A DNA stretch of 31,003 nt. It comes from an uncultured Collinsella sp. Lineage in GTDB: Bacteria > Actinomycetota > Coriobacteriia > Coriobacteriales > Coriobacteriaceae. The notes below the pieces were generated by a model. The model worked only from the letters and a program-made list of their open reading frames with translations, made no database searches and was not told where the DNA came from. The DNA lies in contig CATVYG010000028.1 in NCBI GenBank assembly GCA_958348225.1, positions 1 to 31,003 on the forward strand, in the 5' to 3' direction. Positions 14,181 through 22,249 of this stretch are shown here, piece after piece. How positions within the stretch are numbered: the stretch's first letter is position 1; each line of letters opens with the position of its first letter. Position numbers and translations under genes: made by a program.

Positions 14181-14894
14181 TTAACCACCAAGATATGCTT
14201 TACGCACGTTGTCGTCGTGCAGCAGCTCTTGACCGGTGCCGGTCATAGTGATCTTGCCGGTCTCGAGCACGTAGCCGCGTGTGGCGATGGAAAGAGCCAT
14301 CTGTGCGTTTTGCTCGACCAGGAGCACCGTGGTGCCGGCCTTATGCAGATCCTCGACAATTTGGAAGATCTGCTCAATCAGAATCGGTGCCAAGCCCATA
14401 GAGGGCTCATCGAGCATGAGCAGCTTAGGGTTACTCATAAGGGCGCGGCCCATAACGAGCATCTGCTGCTCGCCGCCCGAAAGGGTACCGGCGACCTGGC
14501 GACGACGCTCCTTCAGGCGCGGGAACTGCTCGTAGACGCGCTCGAGGCCCGGAGCCACCGTTGACTTGGGCTGCGTATAGGCACCCATTTCCAGGTTCTC
14601 CTCGACCGTCATCTGCAAAAAGGCACGACGACCCTCGGGCACCTGAGCCAGGCCCTTACCAACCAGCTTGTCGGCGGGCGTATGGGTAATGTCCTCGCCC
14701 ATAAACTTGATGGAGCCGGTCTTAGAGCGCAGCAGGCCCGAGACGGTCTTGAGCGTCGTGGACTTGCCGGCACCGTTGGCGCCAATCAGGGCCACGATCT
14801 CACCCTCGTTGACGTTAAAGGAGATGTCCTTAATGGCGTGGATGGCGCCGTACCAGACGTTGATGTTGTAGACGGAAAGCATCGGCTCTGCCAT
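14181..14894 (-). CDS. livF: Branched-chain amino acid ABC transporter ATPase LivF
   Basis: LivF is one of the two ATPases that power leucine/isoleucine/valine uptake. The 237-residue protein has Walker A GANGAGKST (38-46), signature LSGGEQQ (138-144), Walker B LLMLDEP (158-164) with the LivF-type MGLAP, and the H-loop region LLVEQN. It has the typical LivF middle VPEGRRAFLQMTVEENLEMGAY. Its ATG directly follows the livG stop, with GGGGGAG upstream, so the two are translated together. It is the last gene before the operon terminator. Confidence 0.96.
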   Translation of the reverse strand: MAEPMLSVYNINVWYGAIHAIKDISFNVNEGEIVALIGANGAGKSTTLKTVSGLLRSKTGSIKFMGEDITHTPADKLVGKGLAQVPEGRRAFLQMTVEENLEMGAYTQPKSTVAPGLERVYEQFPRLKERRRQVAGTLSGGEQQMLVMGRALMSNPKLLMLDEPSMGLAPILIEQIFQIVEDLHKAGTTVLLVEQNAQMALSIATRGYVLETGKITMTGTGQELLHDDNVRKAYLGG

Positions 14895-15755
14895 TTAGTT
14901 CTCCCCCTTATCCTGCTTGCCCAGATATGCCTCGATAACAGCGTCGTTGTTCTGGATCTCCTCGGCCGTGCCCTTGGCGATGACCTTACCAAAGTTGAGC
15001 ACGCAGATGCCCTCGCAGATGTTCATAACGAGCGACATATCATGCTCGATAAGCATGATGGCGATGCCAAAGGTGTCGCGAATCTTAACGATATTCTCCA
15101 TGAGCTCCGCGGTCTCGGACGGGTTCATGCCGGCGGCAGGCTCGTCGAGCAGCAGCAGTTTGGGGTTGGTGGCAAGCGCGCGGACGATCTCCAGACGACG
15201 CTGGGCACCATAAGGCAGCGAGCCGGCCTGCTCGTTTGCCAGGTGTTCCATATCAAAGATGGACAGCAGCTCCATGGCGCGCTCGTGAGCAGCCTTCTCG
15301 TGCTTCCAGTACGTCGGCAGGCGCAGAACGCCCTCAAAGCCGGAGTAGCGCTCCTGATTGTGCAGACCGACCTTGACGTTGTCCTCCACCGTCATGGTGT
15401 TGAACAGGCGAATGTTCTGGAACGTACGGGCAATACCCATGCGGTTGACCTGGTAGACCGACTTGCCCGAGGTGTCCTCACCGTCGAGCAGGATGGTGCC
15501 GTGCGTGGGCTGGTACACCTTGGTGAGCAGGTTGAAGACCGTGGTCTTACCGGCACCGTTGGGACCAATCAGACCGGCGATCTCGGTCTTGCCGATAGTC
15601 AGGCTAAAGTCGTCAACTGCCTTAAGGCCACCGAACTCAATGCCCAGGTGAATGCACTCGAGTGCAGGGCGCTCGCCCAGGTCGCGGTCGGGAACGATGG
15701 CGCCAGAAGGATACGGGACCATCTTGCCCTTCTTGAACTCAAATTTACTGGGCAT
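14895..15755 (-). CDS. livG: Branched-chain amino acid ABC transporter ATPase LivG
   Basis: LivG is the partner ATPase of LivF. The 286-residue protein has Walker A GPNGAGKTT (64-72), the LivG-type signature LPYGAQRRLEIVRAL and Walker B LLLLDEPAAGMNP, and the TVEDNVKVGLH segment. The C-terminus IQNNDAVIEAYLG is typical. About 30 residues precede the first ABC strand (MPSKFEFKKGK onward), a longer and basic lead than usual. The ATG at 15755 is nine bases after AGGAGG and overlaps the end of livM by 11 bases; a start 27 bases earlier is less likely. Confidence 0.95.
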   Translation of the reverse strand: MPSKFEFKKGKMVPYPSGAIVPDRDLGERPALECIHLGIEFGGLKAVDDFSLTIGKTEIAGLIGPNGAGKTTVFNLLTKVYQPTHGTILLDGEDTSGKSVYQVNRMGIARTFQNIRLFNTMTVEDNVKVGLHNQERYSGFEGVLRLPTYWKHEKAAHERAMELLSIFDMEHLANEQAGSLPYGAQRRLEIVRALATNPKLLLLDEPAAGMNPSETAELMENIVKIRDTFGIAIMLIEHDMSLVMNICEGICVLNFGKVIAKGTAEEIQNNDAVIEAYLGKQDKGEN

Positions 15756-16833
15756 CGGCTGCCACCTCCTTCTTGGAAGCAAAGCGGTCCTTGACGCGAC
15801 CGAAGAACGCCTTGAGCTGCGGGTTGTTGGTAAAAATCATGACCAGGATCAGCACGATGGCGTAGATGAGCATGCGGTAATCCGAGAACTGACGGAGCAG
15901 CTCGGGAAGCACCGTGAGCAACGCCGCCGCGATGACGGAGCCGCGCATATTGCCCAGACCGCCCAGGACCACGAACACCAGAATGAGGATGGACGTGTTG
16001 AAGTCGAACTTGGTGGCGGAGAGCTGCGAGAAGTTACCGCCGAAGAGGGCTCCGGCAGCACCGGCGAGGGCAGCGGAAACCACGAAGGCGATCATGCGGT
16101 ACTCGGTGACGGAGATGCCTACGGACTCGGCTGCAATCTTGTTATCGCGCACGGCCATAATGGCACGGCCGGTACGGCTGCGAACCAGGTTGAGCACGAT
16201 CACGAGTGCGACCATGACCAGGATGGCACCGGCGAGGAAGGTCGAGTACGTCGACACGCCCGAGGCGCCCTGGGCTCCCTTGATGATGGCGGTGCCGTCC
16301 TCGAGCAGGTGCAGGTCGTCGATCGTAGAGTTGCCCGTGATGTTAAAGATCACGTGCAGGCCGCGCGAGTCGACGCCCACAATGAGGCAGGTGACGATCT
16401 CCTTGATGATCTCGCCAAAAGCCAGGGTCACGATGGCCAGATAGTCGCCGCTCAGGCGCAGGACCGGGATACCAATCAAGAAGCCCAAGATGGCAGCGGC
16501 GATTGCGCCGACCACAATGCTGATAATCAGACGCATCGGGTCGGACGGAACGGCGCTCTCGAGGGCGACCGCGGTGACGATTCCCGTATAGGCGCCGACG
16601 CTCATAAAGCCCGCGTGGCCCAGCGACAAGTCGCCCGCGATGCCGACGACAAGGTTAAGGGAGATGGCCATGACGATATAGGCCGTGATGGGAACCAGCT
16701 GACCGGCGATCATGCGCGGGATCATGTGGTTCGACTGCATAAAGAACACGATGGCGAAGGCCACGATGCACATGGCGTACGTAACAAAGTCGTGACGCGT
16801 CTGCTTATCTTTAAGAAACTTCATACCGCTCAC
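15745..16833 (-). CDS. livM: Branched-chain amino acid ABC transporter permease LivM
   Basis: LivM is one of two membrane permeases of the Liv importer. The 362-residue protein has about ten hydrophobic segments and the LivM signatures NLVVGIAGDLSLGHAGFMSVGAY and the coupling motif RTGRAIMAVRDNKIAAESVGI. The polar loop GVDSRGLHVIFNITGNS replaces the usual glycine-rich loop. The start may be GTG at 16833, immediately after the livH stop, or ATG at 16824, which has AGGTG six bases upstream. Either way it is translationally coupled to livH. Confidence 0.95.
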   Translation of the reverse strand: MSGMKFLKDKQTRHDFVTYAMCIVAFAIVFFMQSNHMIPRMIAGQLVPITAYIVMAISLNLVVGIAGDLSLGHAGFMSVGAYTGIVTAVALESAVPSDPMRLIISIVVGAIAAAILGFLIGIPVLRLSGDYLAIVTLAFGEIIKEIVTCLIVGVDSRGLHVIFNITGNSTIDDLHLLEDGTAIIKGAQGASGVSTYSTFLAGAILVMVALVIVLNLVRSRTGRAIMAVRDNKIAAESVGISVTEYRMIAFVVSAALAGAAGALFGGNFSQLSATKFDFNTSILILVFVVLGGLGNMRGSVIAAALLTVLPELLRQFSDYRMLIYAIVLILVMIFTNNPQLKAFFGRVKDRFASKKEVAADAQ

Positions 16834-17715
16834 CTACACCTTCTCGGGGACGTACTTGCCCAAGAGGCCGGCAGGCTTGACGAGCAGGACGATGATCAAA
16901 ACACCAAAGACGATGGAGTTGGCAAGGCTCGTGGAAATGTAGGCCTGCGCCATCGCCTCGATGATGCCGATGAGAATGCCGCCGACAAAGGCGCCGGGGA
17001 TGGAGCCGATGCCACCGAAGACGGCGGCGTCGAAGGCCTTGATGCCAGGCATGGCGCCTGTCGTAGGCTGCAGCACCGGCGAGTAGGAGCACAGCAGCAC
17101 GCCGGCGATGGCGGCAAGGGCAGAGCCGATGGCAAACGTCATCGAGATGGTGCGGTTGACGTTGATGCCCATGAGCTGAGCGGCAGCCTTGTCCTCGGAC
17201 ACGGCGCGCATGGCTTTGCCCATCTTGGTCTTACCTGTAAAGAACATCAGGCCGGCCATGATAACCAGGCAGGCGACGATGGTGACGAGCGAGACGGCGC
17301 TTACGTTGAACTTGGCCAAGAACTCCGGCACCTGGAAGGTGACGAGCGAAGTGAAGTTCTTGGGCGTGGCGCCCCACAGAAGCTGCGCGGCGTTCTGCAG
17401 GAAGTAAGACACGCCGATAGCCGTGATCAGAACGGCCAGCGGGCCTGCTTGGCGCAGCGGCTTATAGGCCAGGCCCTCAATGAGAACACCGAGGACCGTG
17501 CAGGCCACGCAAGAGAGAACTACAGATGCCCAGCCCGGGAGGCCGAGATACGACGTGGCACAGAACGAGACATAGGCACCGACCATGATGACATCGCCGT
17601 GAGCGAAGTTCAGCATCTTGGCGATACCGTAGACCATGGTGTAGCCCAACGCGATGATGGCGTAGACGCTGCCCATGGACAGGCCGTTGACCAGGTATTG
17701 GATAAAGACCGTCAT
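16834..17715 (-). CDS. livH: Branched-chain amino acid ABC transporter permease LivH
   Basis: LivH is the second membrane permease. The 293-residue protein shows the family start FIQYLVNGLSMGSVYAIIALGYTMVYG, then MLNFAHGDVIMVGAYV, the coupling motif GKAMRAVSEDKAAAQLMGI, and the glycine-rich AFDAAVFGGIGSIPGAFVGG. About eight hydrophobic segments are visible. The ATG at 17715 is nine bases after AAGGGGG; an ATG three codons earlier touches the site and is less likely. It lies 139 bases after livK with hairpins between. Confidence 0.95.
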   Translation of the reverse strand: MTVFIQYLVNGLSMGSVYAIIALGYTMVYGIAKMLNFAHGDVIMVGAYVSFCATSYLGLPGWASVVLSCVACTVLGVLIEGLAYKPLRQAGPLAVLITAIGVSYFLQNAAQLLWGATPKNFTSLVTFQVPEFLAKFNVSAVSLVTIVACLVIMAGLMFFTGKTKMGKAMRAVSEDKAAAQLMGINVNRTISMTFAIGSALAAIAGVLLCSYSPVLQPTTGAMPGIKAFDAAVFGGIGSIPGAFVGGILIGIIEAMAQAYISTSLANSIVFGVLIIVLLVKPAGLLGKYVPEKV

Positions 17716-17762
17716 GTTCCACATCCCCCTTTCGAATAGGTTTCCAGTTAATGTATGAAACA

Positions 17763-17823
17763 GGGACGTTACATCGTCCCTAGATACCAAGCAAGCAGGG
17801 AAGGCCAAAACCTCCCCTGCTTG
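17763..17823 (-). promoter_or_regulatory. Two hairpins in the livK-livH spacer
   Basis: CAAGCAGGG (17792-17800) pairs with CCCTGCTTG (17815-17823), extended inside by AGG/CCT. GGGACG (17763-17768) pairs with CGTCCC (17775-17780). No T-run follows on the minus strand. Such structures after a binding-protein gene often protect its mRNA or partly stop transcription, so that more LivK than permease is made. That role is inferred here. Confidence 0.5.
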
Positions 17824-17854
17824 GGATCAAAACCGCTCTATGTAAGGCGGCCAA

Positions 17855-19042
17855 TTAGGCCTGTACGTACTTGCCGTCGGTAATGACGTACGCCGTCGGG
17901 TCCTTCTGGACCTGGCCCTTGTCGTTCCAGGAGAGCTTGCCAGTCAGACCGTCAACGGTAATGTTGCGCATAGCCTCGGGAAGCTTCTCGGCAACCTCGG
18001 TCGGGTCGGCGTCGGCACCCAGGCCGGCTTCCTTGAGGGCCTCGACCACCGCATGCACGCCGTCGTAGGCGTCGGCGGCAAACTGGTCCGGAGTCTCGCC
18101 ATACTTATCTTTGTAAGCGTTGACGAAGTCGGCGTTCTTCTCGTCGTCGGCGGAGAACGGGGTCATGAGCAGCAGACCCTCGGCAAGAGAGGTATCGAAG
18201 CCCTCAACGCCCAGGATACCGTCCATGCCGTCGCAGCCCATCATCTTGACGTCGTAGCCCATGTCCTTGGCGTTCTTGAGCAGGACGGACGCCGGTGTGT
18301 AGTAGATCGGCGCAAAGATCATGGTGGCGCCAGCCTGCTTGGCCTTGGTCAGCTGGTTGGTAAAGCTCGTGGCGGAGTCGTCCTTAAAGGTCTCCTCGTC
18401 AACAATCTCGAGCTTGGACTCAGCGGCCTGGGCCTTAAAGGAATCTGCGATGCCCGAAGAATAGGCGTCGCCGGAGTTATAGAACAGCACGAACTTCTCG
18501 TCCGCATACTTCTGCGCCAGGAACTTGGCAGCGTTGACACCCTGGTTGGGGTCAGTGAAGCAAACCTGGAAGACGCAATCCTTGCCCTTGGTAACGTCCT
18601 CGGAGGACGCGGACGGGGTAATCATGAACGTCTCGGGGTCGTTACCGCACTCAGCAGCAACGGCGACCGACGCACCCGTGGTGGTCGGACCGACAAGGGC
18701 CTGCATGCCCCAGTCGAGCAGGGTGTTGAAGGCGTTGACGGCCTTCTCACCGTCAGCCTGGTCGTCCTCGGCCTTGCTGACAAGCGGCAGCTCCTTAGTC
18801 GAGAAATCCTTGCAGCCAAGCTCGACAGCCTGTGTAACGGACTTGCCGTAGGACGCGTTGGCGCCGGTCAGCGGGCCGATGGTGCCGATCTTAAACGAAG
18901 CGTCGCCCGACGCGGAACCGCTGTCGCCGCCGTTGGAGGAGCAGCCAGCTAGAATGGACATCGCCCCCAGACCTGCTGCGCTCGCGATAACGCTCCTGCG
19001 ATTCATAACAGGGTTCAATGACTTACCGGTGAGGCTCGACAT
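17855..19042 (-). CDS. livK: Branched-chain amino acid ABC transporter substrate-binding lipoprotein
   Basis: This is the extracytoplasmic receptor of the Liv importer. The 395-residue protein starts with a signal peptide (MNRRSVIASAAGLGAMSI) ending in a lipobox LAGC (Cys34), so it is a membrane-anchored lipoprotein; the RRS pair could even direct Tat export. A low-complexity Ser/Gly linker follows. The periplasmic-binding type I fold is shown by FKIGTIGPLTGANASYGKSV, ALVGPTTTGASVAVA, MITPSASSEDVT, FLAQKYADEKFVLFYNSGDAYSSG and AYDGVHAVVEAL. GGAGA lies seven bases before the ATG. It is the first gene of livK-H-M-G-F. Ligand preference within Leu/Ile/Val or similar amides cannot be read from sequence. 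Confidence 0.95.
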   Translation of the reverse strand: MSSLTGKSLNPVMNRRSVIASAAGLGAMSILAGCSSNGGDSGSASGDASFKIGTIGPLTGANASYGKSVTQAVELGCKDFSTKELPLVSKAEDDQADGEKAVNAFNTLLDWGMQALVGPTTTGASVAVAAECGNDPETFMITPSASSEDVTKGKDCVFQVCFTDPNQGVNAAKFLAQKYADEKFVLFYNSGDAYSSGIADSFKAQAAESKLEIVDEETFKDDSATSFTNQLTKAKQAGATMIFAPIYYTPASVLLKNAKDMGYDVKMMGCDGMDGILGVEGFDTSLAEGLLLMTPFSADDEKNADFVNAYKDKYGETPDQFAADAYDGVHAVVEALKEAGLGADADPTEVAEKLPEAMRNITVDGLTGKLSWNDKGQVQKDPTAYVITDGKYVQA

Positions 19043-19311
19043 GCGGCTCTCCTCTCAAATCTCGTCGGGTTTCGGTTACCCGACAGGCCATCCTTCGCCG
19101 TGTTCGGCGTTCGCAAAATAGTAGACGCTTTAGTTAAGGAAAGTGGCGATTATTTCAACTTTTCTTTGGATTTGTTCATTTATCCATAATTCTGCGTATT
19201 TCTATTACTTTATGCAGTTTAGCCACTTTATTGTGTGAAAGTAATGTTTCCGTTCTGTTACAGGCGTCCCCGCCCTGAATAAAACGACCCCACCGGTCCC
19301 GATATATGCAC
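19043..19311 (-). promoter_or_regulatory. AT-rich livK promoter/leader region
   Basis: This 269-base stretch separates livK from the decayed copy. Positions about 19115-19260 are much AT-richer than the surroundings, as expected of a strong promoter region. TTGAAA and TAACTA with a 16-base spacer (minus strand, around 19160-19130) is one candidate promoter; it is weak. Nearer livK are two leader hairpins: CGCCG/CGGCG at about 19097-19110 and GTCGGGT/ACCCGAC at 19064-19084. Confidence 0.45.
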
Positions 19312-19620
19312 TTAGGCGGCGATGTACTTGCCGTCCTGAATCACATAGGCCGTAGCGGGCTTTTCGACCTGGCCCTCGTCATTCCACGTCAGCTCACCCG
19401 TCAGGCCCTCGATCTTGATTTTGCGCATGGTCTTGGTCGGCTGGTTGATAAAGCTCGTGGAGGAGTCGTCCTTAAAGGTCTCGGTATCGACGATGTCGAG
19501 CTTGGATGCCTTGGCCTGCTCGGCAAAGGCATCGGCGATCTCGCCCGAGACGGCGACGGCGGCACCGGTGGTGACGGGGCCGACGAGCGCCTGCATGCCC
19601 CAGTCGCACAGGGCAAACCT
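19312..19620 (-). pseudogene. livK relic with two internal deletions
   Basis: Three blocks match the intact livK next door, in order: DWGMQALVGPVTTGAAVAVSGE, then IADAFAEQAKASKLDIVDTETFKDDSSTSFINQPTK, then RKIKIEGLTGELTWNDEGQVEKPATAYVIQDGKYIAA and stop. Segments of roughly 90 and 170 residues are missing between blocks, without loss of frame, and everything upstream of DWG (signal peptide and first lobe) is gone. The remaining frame could start at an ATG at 19596 for 94 residues, but that ATG has no Shine-Dalgarno. It is most likely a dead duplicate that has shrunk by deletion. Weak similarity may extend to about 19640. Confidence 0.85.
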
Positions 19621-19633
19621 TATGGCGCAAACG

Positions 19634-19663
19634 TTGACAGTTTGTTACGGAGTTCCGTTTGTA
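19634..19663 (+). promoter_or_regulatory. Candidate promoter upstream of hom
   Basis: A perfect -35 TTGACA (19634-19639) is followed at 18 bases by a weak TTTGTA. Nearer the gene, TAGAAT at 19755-19760 is a good -10 box without a clear -35. Either could drive hom; the TAGAAT places the RNA start about 45 bases before the ATG. Confidence 0.3.
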
Positions 19664-19814
19664 GCGAGCATGTTTCCAATGTTTCCGCAGCGTTTCGGGG
19701 GTGCCGTTTTGTGCGACTCCTGTTGCCTGGCGAGCACGCGTCCTCGGTTCACGCTAGAATGCACTCAACCTTTAAGCGATTTATCCATCCATGAGATGCA
19801 CGAAGGAGCTATCT

Positions 19815-21158
19815 ATGAGCGAACCCCTGCGCACCGTGAACGTCGGTCTGATCGGTCTGGGAACCGTCGGCGGCGGCGTGGCGCGTCTGATCAAGAGCCA
19901 CCACGATGAGTACCTGGCAGCCTACGGCATCGACCTTAAGCTGACCCGCGCCTGCGCGCTTGCCTGGGAGCAGGCCGAGGCGGCAGGCATTGAGCGCGAG
20001 GCCTTTACGAGCGACTGGCACGATGTCGTCACCGACCCCGCCGTCGACATCGTCGTCGAGCTGATCGGCGGCGAGCATCCCGCAACCGAGATCTTCACCA
20101 CTGCCTTTGAGCACGGCAAGCACGTCGTCTCTGCCAACAAGGCCCTGCTGGGCCGTCACGTCGAGACGCTTGCCGAGAAGGCACGCGCGTGCGGCGTGCA
20201 GATTAAGTGCGAGGCCAGCTGCGGCGGCGGCATCCCCATCGTGAGCACACTTGAGCACGATCTGGTGGGCAACAAGATCCTGACCATCGCCGGCATCCTC
20301 AACGGCACCACCAACTACATCCTGTCGCGCATGGACGCCGAGGGCGCCGATTACGCCGACGTGCTCGCCGATGCACAAGCCAAGGGCTATGCCGAAGCCG
20401 ACCCGTCCGCCGACGTCGACGGCTTCGATGCCGCCAGCAAGACGGCGATCCTCGCTTCTATCGGCTTTGGCACCCGCGTTACCACCGACGATGTGTACCA
20501 GCAGGGTATCCGTACCATCGGCGCCGAGGACATCGCCCAGGCTCGCGAGCTCGGCTACACCATTAAGCTGCTCGGCATCGCCCGCAACACCGACGCCGGC
20601 GTCGACGTCCGCGTGCATCCCACGCTCATCCCGGCAGACCATATGCTCGCCAAGGTCAACGGCGCCATGAACGCCGTCTACGTGGTGGGTGACGCCGTGG
20701 GCGAGACCATGTTCTACGGCGCGGGCGCAGGCTCCTTCCCCACCGCGAGCGCCGTCGTGGGCGATATCTTGTCGCTCTCCGAGCAGATCAGCCGCGGCGT
20801 GGCTCCGCTGCCCGAGATTGAGCCCTATGGTCACAACCTCGCCTTTAAGCCCATGGACGAGCTCCAGACCAAGTACTATGTGCGCCTGAAGGTCGCCGAC
20901 CGCGTGGGCGCCCTGTCCGAGACGGTCGACATCTTTGCCAAGCACAACATCTCGATTTCGCTCATCAACCAGGTCGAGGACGGCAAGTCGGGCGTCAGCG
21001 ATGCCTGCTCGGTCATCTTCCTGACGCACCGCGCGCTCGAGAAGGACGTCCAGGCTGCCGCCGCCGAGCTTGCCAGCGTCGACTGCGTGGCCGAGGTCGC
21101 CAACGTCCTGCGCATCGAGGACGTCGAGGCTTGGACCGAAGGTGTCATGGCCAACTAG
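19815..21158 (+). CDS. hom: Homoserine dehydrogenase
   Basis: Hom reduces aspartate semialdehyde to homoserine, the branch point to threonine and methionine. The 447-residue protein has the N-terminal nucleotide-binding motif VGLIGLGTVGGGVARLI, then VVELIGG, VVSANKALLGRH, the catalytic-domain signature AGILNGTTNYILSRM, YAEADPSADVDGFDAASK (with catalytic Asp/Lys region), and a C-terminal ACT domain from about 353 (YYVRLKVADRVGALSETVDIF), which usually senses threonine. AAGGAG seven bases before the ATG at 19815 fixes the start; the longer frame adds eight unsupported residues. It is monocistronic, with its own terminator, and no thrB or thrC follows. Confidence 0.97.
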   Translation: MSEPLRTVNVGLIGLGTVGGGVARLIKSHHDEYLAAYGIDLKLTRACALAWEQAEAAGIEREAFTSDWHDVVTDPAVDIVVELIGGEHPATEIFTTAFEHGKHVVSANKALLGRHVETLAEKARACGVQIKCEASCGGGIPIVSTLEHDLVGNKILTIAGILNGTTNYILSRMDAEGADYADVLADAQAKGYAEADPSADVDGFDAASKTAILASIGFGTRVTTDDVYQQGIRTIGAEDIAQARELGYTIKLLGIARNTDAGVDVRVHPTLIPADHMLAKVNGAMNAVYVVGDAVGETMFYGAGAGSFPTASAVVGDILSLSEQISRGVAPLPEIEPYGHNLAFKPMDELQTKYYVRLKVADRVGALSETVDIFAKHNISISLINQVEDGKSGVSDACSVIFLTHRALEKDVQAAAAELASVDCVAEVANVLRIEDVEAWTEGVMAN

Positions 21159-21189
21159 CCCGATTCTCGGCAAATCAAATAACGCATGA

Positions 21190-21223
21190 GGGGCTCCCGT
21201 CCGATTGGATGGGAGCCCCTTTT
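21190..21223 (+). terminator. Rho-independent terminator of hom
   Basis: GGGGCTCCCGTCC (21190-21202) and GGATGGGAGCCCC (21207-21219) form a 13-bp stem with a four-base loop and one G-U or mismatch, followed by four T. Confidence 0.92.
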
Positions 21224-21267
21224 AGTTACATCTTTTGCACGAAGTGGTCGACTAACGTTTGAACAAC

Positions 21268-21296
21268 TTGACCGTTCGTCAACAACCGTGGATACC
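21268..21296 (+). promoter_or_regulatory. Candidate promoter of the SDR gene
   Basis: TTGACC (21268-21273), 17-base spacer, then GATACC (21291-21296). The -35 is good and the -10 is weak. It lies about 80 bases before the proposed start, downstream of the hom terminator. Confidence 0.35.
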
Positions 21297-21378
21297 GTTT
21301 GCCGATATGCGACGGCAGCTGTATTTTGCCGCCGCTATGCTGTGCCGTGTATGTCCGCCCGCGATGAGAGGAAGCACC

Positions 21379-22128
21379 ATGTTGCTCGAGGGCAAGAAAG
21401 CAATCATCACCGGAGGCACGCGCGGTATCGGCTATGCCATCGCCTGCCGTTTTATCGAGGAAGGCGCTGCCGTCACCGTCTTTGGCTCGCGTCAGGAGAC
21501 TGCCGACGCGGCCGTTGAGAAGCTGGCGGCCGCCTATCCCGACGCCAAGGTCTGGGGCCGCTCCTGCGACCTCACCTCACTCGAGGCCGTGACCGAGGCT
21601 TTTACCCAGGCTGCAACCGACATGGGCGGCCTGGACACGGTCGTCAACAATGCCGGAATCTCCCAGCGCTCGCCCCTTTTGGACTACACGGCCGAGGAAT
21701 TCGCCAAAGTCATGGACCTCAACGTCGTCGCCGTCTTTAATGGTCACCAGGCTGCCGCCAAGATCATGACCGAGGCCGGCCACGGCGGCACCATCACTAC
21801 CACGAGCTCGATGGTCGCCAAGTACGGCCAGCCCTCCGGCGTCGGTTACCCCACGTCCAAGTTTGCCGTCAACGGCATGGTCCAGTCGCTCTCGCGCGAG
21901 CTCGCCCCCATGGGCATCCGCGTCAACGCCGTTGCCCCTGGCGTGACTAAGACCGACATGGTCGCCAACCTGCCCGAAGAGGTTATTAAGCCCATCATCG
22001 CCACTATTCCGCTCGGCCGCATGGGCGAGCCCGAGGACGTCGCCAACGCCTTTGTTTTCCTAGCGAGCGACATGTCATCCTATGTCACGGGCGCCGTGCT
22101 CCCCGTCGACGGAGCCGCCCGCTCCTAA
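21379..22128 (+). CDS. SDR-family oxidoreductase, FabG-like
   Basis: The 249-residue protein is a classical short-chain dehydrogenase/reductase with NAD(P) binding. It shows the glycine motif TGGTRGIGYAIA, the NNAG motif, and the catalytic Ser (TTSSMV), Tyr and Lys in YPTSK, followed by RVNAVAPGVTKTDM and the C-terminal SSYVTGAVLPVDGA. It resembles 3-oxoacyl-ACP reductase, but it is outside any fatty-acid cluster, so it may instead act on a sugar alcohol, steroid or other carbonyl; bile-acid hydroxysteroid dehydrogenases of gut bacteria belong to the same fold. The ATG at 21379 follows GAGAGGA; an ATG five codons earlier is possible. Confidence 0.88.
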   Translation: MLLEGKKAIITGGTRGIGYAIACRFIEEGAAVTVFGSRQETADAAVEKLAAAYPDAKVWGRSCDLTSLEAVTEAFTQAATDMGGLDTVVNNAGISQRSPLLDYTAEEFAKVMDLNVVAVFNGHQAAAKIMTEAGHGGTITTTSSMVAKYGQPSGVGYPTSKFAVNGMVQSLSRELAPMGIRVNAVAPGVTKTDMVANLPEEVIKPIIATIPLGRMGEPEDVANAFVFLASDMSSYVTGAVLPVDGAARS

Positions 22129-22172
22129 AGGTCGCAAGCCACGACTTCGAACCTCAACGAGGCCCAACGCAA

Positions 22173-22211
22173 AAGGCGTGCTGCCTGCATCAACCGCAGG
22201 CAGCGCGCCTT
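22173..22211. terminator. Bidirectional terminator between SDR and antiporter genes
   Basis: AAGGCGTGCTGCCTGC (22173-22188) pairs with GCAGGCAGCGCGCCTT (22196-22211) around seven bases. The plus strand continues TCTATTATTT and the minus strand TTTT-rich, so it can serve both converging genes. Confidence 0.85.
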
Positions 22212-22249
22212 CTATTATTTGGACGGAACCCGTATCCCGGCATTCCTTA

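Noticed and set aside
19312..19596. The 94-residue frame as an independent small binding protein
   Set aside because: It lacks a signal peptide, lipobox and Shine-Dalgarno, and consists solely of pieces of livK with large gaps.
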